From Ornithinibacillus sp047228935 (GTDB taxonomy: Bacteria; Bacillota; Bacilli; Bacillales; Amphibacillaceae): 64,000 bases of DNA. A program made the translations under genes and the position numbers. Under the pieces are notes generated by a model, which made no database searches, was not told the DNA's origin, and saw only the letters and a list, made by a program, of their open reading frames with translations. Positions 58,814 through 64,000 of the stretch are shown here, in pieces; position 1 is the first letter of the stretch, and each line of letters starts with the position of its first letter. The stretch covers positions 186,001-250,000 of the forward strand of contig NZ_JBFEGG010000003.1 in assembly GCF_047228935.1 (NCBI RefSeq). Reading direction: 5' to 3'.

Positions 58814-60307
58814 ATGAAAAAACAAGATAGAGATGCCATCCTAAAATCCATACCACAAAAAGGATTTTTTGGACATCCAAAAGGTTTATCAACGCTATTT
58901 TTCACTGAGTTTTGGGAACGTTTTTCTTATTATGGAATGCGTGCCATTTTACTATTTTATATGTACTACGAAGTTTCTGATGGTGGACTTGGTATTGATC
59001 AAACAACAGCGAACTCGATTATGGCGATTTATGGATCGCTAGTTTATATGTCTGGTATTATCGGTGGTTGGATTGCCGACAGAATATTAGGTACAGCTCG
59101 AACTGTGTTCCACGGTGGAGTACTTATTATGATTGGTCATATCGTTCTTGCCTTACCATTTGGCGCACCTGGTTTGTTTGTATCGATGGGATTCATTATT
59201 ATCGGTACTGGATTACTTAAACCAAACGTTGGTGGTATGGTAGGGGAGCTATATAGTAAAACCGACCCTCGTCGTGATTCTGGATTTAGTATTTATTACA
59301 TGGGTATTAACATGGGTGCATTTATTGCTCCTTATATTGTCGGAACATTAGGAGAAGGAGTAAACTTCCACTTAGGTTTTGGAGTTGCTGCAGTAGGGAT
59401 GTTAGCCGGCTTAATCGTGTATGTGGTTACACGTAAGAAATATCTTGGACTAGCAGGTTCTATTGTACCAAACCCATTGAAGAACGAAGAAAAAAAACGG
59501 CTAACGTCAATTTCCTTAACCGTAGTTGCTATATTAGCAATTGTTGGGTGGTTAGGAATTAGTGGTGGTTGGTTAACAGTTGAACGAGTAATTTTCTCTA
59601 TTAGTATTCTTGGGGTTATCATCCCAACTGCTTACTTTATTTATATGTATCGCAGTCCAAAAACAACCTCTGATGAAAAATCTCGTTTACTAGCTTATAT
59701 TCCATTATTTGTTGCTGCGATGATGTTCTGGGCAATTCAGGAACAAGGCTCTACCATTCTTGCAACGTATGCTAATGAACGTACAGATTTAAATTTCTTA
59801 GGTATTGAATTAAAAGCATCTTGGTTCCAATCACTAAATCCATTATTTATTATTATGCTTGCACCGTTATTTGCTGGCATGTGGACAAAATTAGGGGACA
59901 AGCAACCATCTGTCGCTCAGAAATTCTCCTTTGGTTTAATTTTTGCAGGATTATCCTTTATCGTTATGATGTTCCCTGCATACTTCAATGGTACAGAATC
60001 TTTAGTAAGCCCTTTATGGTTAGTACTAAGCTTCTTCCTTGTTGTATTAGGTGAATTATTACTATCTCCAGTAGGTTTATCTGCATCAACTAAACTTGCA
60101 CCTGCTGCCTTTGCAGCGCAAATGATGAGTTTATGGAATCTATCTAACTCTTCAGCACAAGCTATCAATGCACAAGTTGTAAAATTCTACTCTACCGAGA
60201 CAGAAGTTATGTACTTCGGTGTAATTGGTGGTATTGCTATTGCTTTAGGTATAATTCTATACTTGTTCTCTCCTAAATTGAAAGCATTTATGAGAGGCTT
60301 AAACTAA
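58814..60307 (+). CDS. dtpT: di-/tripeptide proton symporter (POT/PTR family)
   Basis: A 497-residue membrane protein with about 14 hydrophobic segments. It has FFTEFWERFSYYGMRAILLFYM, the ExxERFxYYG motif of proton-coupled peptide transporters, then GGWIADRILGTARTVFHGG, and the PTR2 mark GFSIYYMGINMGAFIAPYIVG. FWAIQEQGSTILATYA is typical of TM7. It imports di- and tripeptides. I start it at ATG 58814 (AGGAGG ten bases upstream). A good terminator follows. Confidence 0.93.
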   Translation: MKKQDRDAILKSIPQKGFFGHPKGLSTLFFTEFWERFSYYGMRAILLFYMYYEVSDGGLGIDQTTANSIMAIYGSLVYMSGIIGGWIADRILGTARTVFHGGVLIMIGHIVLALPFGAPGLFVSMGFIIIGTGLLKPNVGGMVGELYSKTDPRRDSGFSIYYMGINMGAFIAPYIVGTLGEGVNFHLGFGVAAVGMLAGLIVYVVTRKKYLGLAGSIVPNPLKNEEKKRLTSISLTVVAILAIVGWLGISGGWLTVERVIFSISILGVIIPTAYFIYMYRSPKTTSDEKSRLLAYIPLFVAAMMFWAIQEQGSTILATYANERTDLNFLGIELKASWFQSLNPLFIIMLAPLFAGMWTKLGDKQPSVAQKFSFGLIFAGLSFIVMMFPAYFNGTESLVSPLWLVLSFFLVVLGELLLSPVGLSASTKLAPAAFAAQMMSLWNLSNSSAQAINAQVVKFYSTETEVMYFGVIGGIAIALGIILYLFSPKLKAFMRGLN

Positions 60308-60316
60308 ACTTACAAA

Positions 60317-60363
60317 GCTGCCTTTTCGATTAGAATTATCTAAATCGAGAGGCAGTTTTTTTG
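60317..60363 (+). terminator. Terminator after dtpT
   Basis: GCTGCCTTTTCGATT (60317-60331) pairs with AAATCGAGAGGCAG (60342-60355), mostly complementary with a small internal mismatch, ten-base loop, then seven or more Ts. Confidence 0.85.
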
Positions 60364-60466
60364 ACTAAAGGAAATTCTGATAGAAAGTAAGGTTTTAAAA
60401 TGAGTTATTATAAACGGTTTATGTTACTGTATTCATATGTAATTTATATGTAGGAGAGCGATAATA

Positions 60467-61222
60467 ATGCAACCAACAACACGATATGAAAAGAACTATC
60501 ATATTGATTTAAGGGATGTTGATTTTCAAAAGGAATTAAGAATAAGTGCACTATTTGGCTATTTTCAGGATATTGCTAATTTGGCATCGGAAAATTTAGG
60601 AATAGGAATTAATCAATTAGTTGAAACATATGGGGTAGCTTTTGTATTAATGCGAATTCGCGTTGATATTGTTCGTCACCCTAAACTGGATGAAGAGATT
60701 ACGATTGAAACTTGGCCACTGAAGCCTGGGAAGCTTGAATTTGAACGTGATTATATTGTTCGTGATCAAGCTGGTGAAGTGATTGTTAAAGCTGTTTCAG
60801 TTTGGGTCATCATGGATTTGAAAAAGCGACGTTTAAAGCGAAGTGAAGCAATTAATCTCGAGTATCCAGAATCGATTGAAGAAAGAGCAATTGATGTTGC
60901 ATTAGAAAAAATAAAAGTTTCTAATAACCTAGAGACTGCTTATTCTAAAATGATAAATTATAGTGATATAGATTTTAATGGTCATTTGAATAATTCACGA
61001 TATGTCGACTATATTCTGGATTGCTTTACGTTGGAAGAACATCATAACTACCATATTAAATCGATTGAAGTAAATTATCTCAGTGAAGCATTACCAGGAG
61101 ATACACTAATTGTAAAGAAAGATTTATCAGAAATTGAAGATAACGTAGTAATTGTAGAAGGGGTTCGGGAGGCGGATGAAAGGATCGTATTCCGTTCAGA
61201 AGTGAAAATAGAAAGTAATTAA
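60467..61222 (+). CDS. acyl-ACP thioesterase (FatA/FatB-like)
   Basis: A 251-residue double hot-dog protein. First module: YEKNYHIDLRDVDFQKEL, then MRIRVDIVRHPKLDEEITIETWPLKPGKLEFERDYIV. Second module has INYSDIDFNGHLNNSRYVDYI, where D-x-N-x-H-x-N-N is the catalytic motif with Asn and His. It releases fatty acids from acyl carrier protein. The length fits bacterial members. AGGAGAG precedes ATG; terminator follows directly. It is not near fatty-acid synthesis genes, so its role may be to tune chain supply. Confidence 0.9.
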   Translation: MQPTTRYEKNYHIDLRDVDFQKELRISALFGYFQDIANLASENLGIGINQLVETYGVAFVLMRIRVDIVRHPKLDEEITIETWPLKPGKLEFERDYIVRDQAGEVIVKAVSVWVIMDLKKRRLKRSEAINLEYPESIEERAIDVALEKIKVSNNLETAYSKMINYSDIDFNGHLNNSRYVDYILDCFTLEEHHNYHIKSIEVNYLSEALPGDTLIVKKDLSEIEDNVVIVEGVREADERIVFRSEVKIESN

Positions 61223-61225
61223 TAC

Positions 61226-61274
61226 AGGAATTGGAATGCCACGTATATTGCGGCATTTCAGATTCCTTTTTTTA
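61226..61274 (+). terminator. Terminator after the thioesterase gene
   Basis: AGGAATTGGAATGCC (61226-61240) pairs with GGCATTTCAGATTCCT (61252-61267) with small mismatches, then seven Ts. Confidence 0.85.
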
Positions 61275-61348
61275 TTATCTTTAGAACTATATACACAAAA
61301 CTAGATTAATAAGTTAGAATGGTTTAGAAAACAACAAGGGGGTTTACA

Positions 61349-62875
61349 ATGAAGAAAATAATAAGCGCTTTCATTGCGTTACTAGTAATATGTTTTGGAG
61401 TTGTACCAATTCAAGCACAACAACAAAGCTGGCAGGATGAAATTATATACTTTATTATGATTGACCGATTTAATAATGGAGATCCATCAAACGATTATGA
61501 AGTAAACTTAGATGATCCTAAAGCTTACCATGGTGGAGATATCCAAGGTATTATAGATAAACTCGATTACATTAAAGAATTAGGGTTTACTGCAATTTGG
61601 TTAACTCCAATCGTAAAAAATGAGCCTGGTGGGTATCATGGATATTGGACAGAGGACTTTTATGAAGTAGAGGAGCATTTTGGTACTTTAGAAGAATTTA
61701 AAAACCTAGTTCAAGAAGCGCACGACAGAGATATAAAAATTATTTTAGATTTAGTTGTTAATCATACGGGATATCATCACCCTTGGATACAGGACCCTGA
61801 AAAGCAAGATTGGTTTCATGAAGATATACCAATTATTAGTTGGGATAATCAAGAAAATGTCGAGGATGGACGTCTAGCTGGATTACCAGATTTAGCTCAA
61901 GAAAATCCCGAAACGCGTAAGTATTTACTGGACATGGCTAAATGGTGGATTGAGGAAACGGATATTGATGGATATCGACTTGATACAGTAAAACATGTAC
62001 CAAAGGATTTTTGGGAAGAGTTTGCTAGTGAAGTAAAGTCAGTGAAAGAGAATTTCTTTTTGATTGGTGAAGTGTGGCATAGCGATCCATCGTATGTCGC
62101 GGATTATGCTAAAACGGGAATTGACTCCTTCGTTGATTACCCATTTTTCAATGAAGCAACTCGCATATTTAGTCAACCTAATCAAGAGATTGGTAAATAT
62201 ATGAGTGGTATATGGAAACGTAATGTTAGTCTTTATGAAAATCCATATGTATTAGGGAATTTTATAGATAATCATGATAATAAACGTTTCACAAGGCTTG
62301 CGATAGAAAAGGACCAAGATACTTTAACACAATTAAAGCAAGCATTAACTTATATGTACTCTGCACCAGGAATTCCCATTATATATTACGGTACCGAGAT
62401 TGCATTAGATGGTGGTGATGATCCAGACAACCGTAGAATGATGGAGTTTAAGGATCATGAATTAGTAGATTATATCTCTAAATTAGGTGAGATTAGAAAT
62501 TCACACCGAGCTTTAACATATGGAGAGATGGAAGTATTATTTGAACAAGCTGGTATGGCAATTATTCAAAGAACGTTTGAAGATGAAATAATCATTACTG
62601 CCATTAATAATACTACTTCAGACCAAACCGTTTCATTATCAGAAGAAGTACTAGGAGAAAATATCCAGTTACAAGCATTACTTAAAGAAAAAATTGTCAC
62701 GGAAAAAGATGGATATGAAATTTCTATTCCTAAACAGTCATCAGAAATCTATTTAGTAGAAGAAGGAACAAAGCAAATGAATGCCTTGCCCTGGGGGATA
62801 GCAGTTATGTCTATTCTAGTTATTGGTTTAATTGCTTTAATTAGTCGTAAAAAAGTTATAAAAAATAGAAACTAA
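61349..62875 (+). CDS. membrane-anchored extracellular alpha-amylase family enzyme (GH13)
   Basis: A 508-residue glycoside hydrolase. It has a signal peptide to about residue 24 (PIQAQ) and, at residues 479-500, a second hydrophobic helix followed by RKK, so it stays on the outer membrane face. GH13 motifs: region I DLVVNHTGYH, region II DGYRLDTVKH with nucleophile Asp212, region III GEVW with Glu241, region IV FIDNHD with Asp310. An N-terminal IIYFIMIDRFNNGDPSND is like amylases and cyclodextrin enzymes. It cuts alpha-glucan outside the cell. AAGGGGG precedes ATG. Confidence 0.92.
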   Translation: MKKIISAFIALLVICFGVVPIQAQQQSWQDEIIYFIMIDRFNNGDPSNDYEVNLDDPKAYHGGDIQGIIDKLDYIKELGFTAIWLTPIVKNEPGGYHGYWTEDFYEVEEHFGTLEEFKNLVQEAHDRDIKIILDLVVNHTGYHHPWIQDPEKQDWFHEDIPIISWDNQENVEDGRLAGLPDLAQENPETRKYLLDMAKWWIEETDIDGYRLDTVKHVPKDFWEEFASEVKSVKENFFLIGEVWHSDPSYVADYAKTGIDSFVDYPFFNEATRIFSQPNQEIGKYMSGIWKRNVSLYENPYVLGNFIDNHDNKRFTRLAIEKDQDTLTQLKQALTYMYSAPGIPIIYYGTEIALDGGDDPDNRRMMEFKDHELVDYISKLGEIRNSHRALTYGEMEVLFEQAGMAIIQRTFEDEIIITAINNTTSDQTVSLSEEVLGENIQLQALLKEKIVTEKDGYEISIPKQSSEIYLVEEGTKQMNALPWGIAVMSILVIGLIALISRKKVIKNRN

Positions 62876-62880
62876 AAAAT

Positions 62881-63111
62881 GAGGCTGGGACATAACAAAA
62901 TTGTACAGAAGTAAAGCCGAATGATTCACCATACTAGCACCGGAAATATACGGAGACTCCAGCGGGAGGAAAGGCATCGGTGAGACCCCGCAAGTGCGTT
63001 AGCACGAGGAGGCTCACCAGCCGCCCGCGGAAAGCGCAGTATATTTCCGGTGCGTCGTAGGTGCACTACATTCGGTTATTCGTTTGACTAAAAAACTTTT
63101 GTCTCAGCCTC
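62881..63111. repeat. Modular inverted-repeat element, copy 3 (short form)
   Basis: Outer arms GAGGCTGGGACATAA (from 62881) and TTTTGTCTCAGCCTC (to 63111) and inner arms CACCGGAAATATAC (62938-62951) and GTATATTTCCGGTG (63039-63052) match copy 2. The arms also share CCGAATG at equal distance (36 bases in) on both sides. The centre is short, with GTGCGTTAGCAC as a small hairpin, and lacks the 85-base cassette of copies 1 and 2. The element starts five bases after one stop and ends seven before the convergent stop, so it acts as a terminator for both GH13 genes. Confidence 0.9.
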
Positions 63112-63118
63112 ATTTACA

Positions 63119-64000
63119 TTAAATTTCAAAAACCCTAAACCCAAGAGGGCTTACGTGTACTGTTGAACCTACCGTAACTTCCTTCTTTTGACCACTTTCA
63201 ACATCCCATTCCTGTACGGAAGTTGACCCAAGTTCTTGACTTAGAATTTCTAGTGGCTCATTACTATTATTTACAATAAACTGTAAACGCGTATCTTTAT
63301 TAAATTTTTCATAAACGACATAGTTCTTTTCACTATCTGCATGGATAAATCGGATATCCGCGTGGTTTCCGAAGACTGGTTCCGTTTTTCGCCATTTTAA
63401 TAACGTTTTGATATAATTAAATAGTTCTCGATCCTGCTTCGTCTCATCCCATTCCATACATGCACGGCATCCTGGGTCTTGACCACCAGCCATTCCAATT
63501 TCGTCACCATAATAAATACAAGGAGCACCGATAAAACTTAATTGGAGTAGGTACAGAAGTTTTACACGGTCACGGTTTCCATTTGCAAGGGTTAAAATTC
63601 GTGGCGTATCATGGCTATCTAATAAGTTAAATGCCACTTCATTCACATTTTTAGGATACATATGGAGTACCTTCACAATGGAATCGGCAAAATCTTGAGC
63701 AGATATACTATTCTTCGCTAGGAAATCGATTGCACTATTTGTGAATGGATAATTCATTACAGCATCGAATTGATCCCCCTGTAACCATGGCATAGAATCG
63801 TGCCAAATCTCACCAAGTATATAAGCATCTGGTTTAACTCCTTTGACCACTTTACGGAAGTCTCTCCAAAATGCATGATCGACTTCATTTGCCACATCTA
63901 AACGCCAACCATCAATATCAAATTCTTCTACCCAATAACGGGCAACATCTAATAAATACGCTTTGACTTCAGCGTTTTCCGTATTTAGCTTAGGCATGGA
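63119..64000 (-). CDS. neopullulanase/cyclomaltodextrinase-type alpha-glycosidase, C-terminal part
   Basis: The gene runs off the right edge of the window; about 293 C-terminal residues are visible. GH13 motifs: MPKLNTEN, region II DGWRLDVANEVDHAFW with nucleophile Asp, region III LGEIWHD with Glu, region IV LLDSHDTPR with Asp. MPKLN and ANEVDHxFW are typical for the neopullulanase/maltogenic amylase group, which hydrolyses cyclodextrins and maltodextrins, usually in the cytosol. The catalytic core looks intact; the N-terminal starch-binding domain lies outside. The gene is convergent with the membrane-anchored amylase, from which it is separated only by the repeat element. Confidence 0.9.
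   Translation of the reverse strand, partial: SMPKLNTENAEVKAYLLDVARYWVEEFDIDGWRLDVANEVDHAFWRDFRKVVKGVKPDAYILGEIWHDSMPWLQGDQFDAVMNYPFTNSAIDFLAKNSISAQDFADSIVKVLHMYPKNVNEVAFNLLDSHDTPRILTLANGNRDRVKLLYLLQLSFIGAPCIYYGDEIGMAGGQDPGCRACMEWDETKQDRELFNYIKTLLKWRKTEPVFGNHADIRFIHADSEKNYVVYEKFNKDTRLQFIVNNSNEPLEILSQELGSTSVQEWDVESGQKKEVTVGSTVHVSPLGFRVFEI

Overview
The window is a 64-kb piece of an AT-rich Gram-positive chromosome from the Bacillaceae. Strong AGGAGG-type ribosome binding sites, frequent TTG and GTG starts, and the genes cvfB, ytaF, yhgE, yyaL, a ytrA-type operon and a Bacillus-type phenylalanine dehydrogenase all fit. A TRAP transporter and dtpT-like peptide carrier suggest an Oceanobacillus/Ornithinibacillus/Virgibacillus-type organism, but the genus is inference. 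I saw no rRNA, tRNA, CRISPR array, transposase or prophage. Most genes are on the + strand.

Layout. 1-7.7 kb holds housekeeping and accessory genes: the end of a gamma-glutamyltransferase, a paired short chromate transporter, a HAD phosphatase, a GNAT acetyltransferase, an M3 peptidase, a dicarboxylate/glutamate symporter and cvfB. 8.2-16.9 kb is a sugar-acid locus under a LacI-type KdgR: a TRAP transporter, KDG kinase and KDPG aldolase, interleaved with the ribulose monophosphate enzymes 3-hexulose-6-phosphate synthase and 6-phospho-3-hexuloisomerase plus RpiA. 17.0-19.6 kb is a ytr-like GntR/ABC operon read leftwards. 19.8-31.8 kb holds an AEC transporter, an apparently leaderless GntR regulator and a homoprotocatechuate operon for 4-hydroxyphenylacetate (hpaE, B, D, C, G1, G2, F, with a DapA-family aldolase), which also carries phenylalanine dehydrogenase and an orphan E2 acyltransferase.

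31.9-36.6 kb has ytaF, topB, a ferredoxin and small genes. 37.0-44.8 kb is a CoA-thioester degradation operon: two SCP2 proteins, two overlapping acyl-CoA dehydrogenases with complementary missing residues, enoyl-CoA hydratase, SDR, thiolase and acyl-CoA synthetase. A LuxR-type regulator follows on the minus strand. Divergent from it, 46.8-49.6 kb is a three-gene exported/membrane cluster (DUF6230-like, DUF6114-like, and a coiled-coil protein ending in Asp-Pro-Val/Thr-Gly repeats), the best candidate here for an undescribed system. 50.0-64 kb has yyaL, yhgE with its TetR regulator, an ECF sigma/anti-sigma pair, a Sel1 protein, a POT peptide transporter, an acyl-ACP thioesterase and two convergent GH13 alpha-glucan enzymes.

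Noncoding structure is rich. A modular inverted-repeat element occurs three times (26.6, 49.6 and 62.9 kb). Two copies sit exactly between convergent genes; one interrupts the hpa operon and is flanked by genes whose codons end almost only in A or C. Two unrelated-looking intergenic arrays share a spacing of 51-52 nt, and a third has about 20.5 nt. Several promoters overlap clear palindromic operators. Function calls rest on recognised motifs and context; no database search was run.
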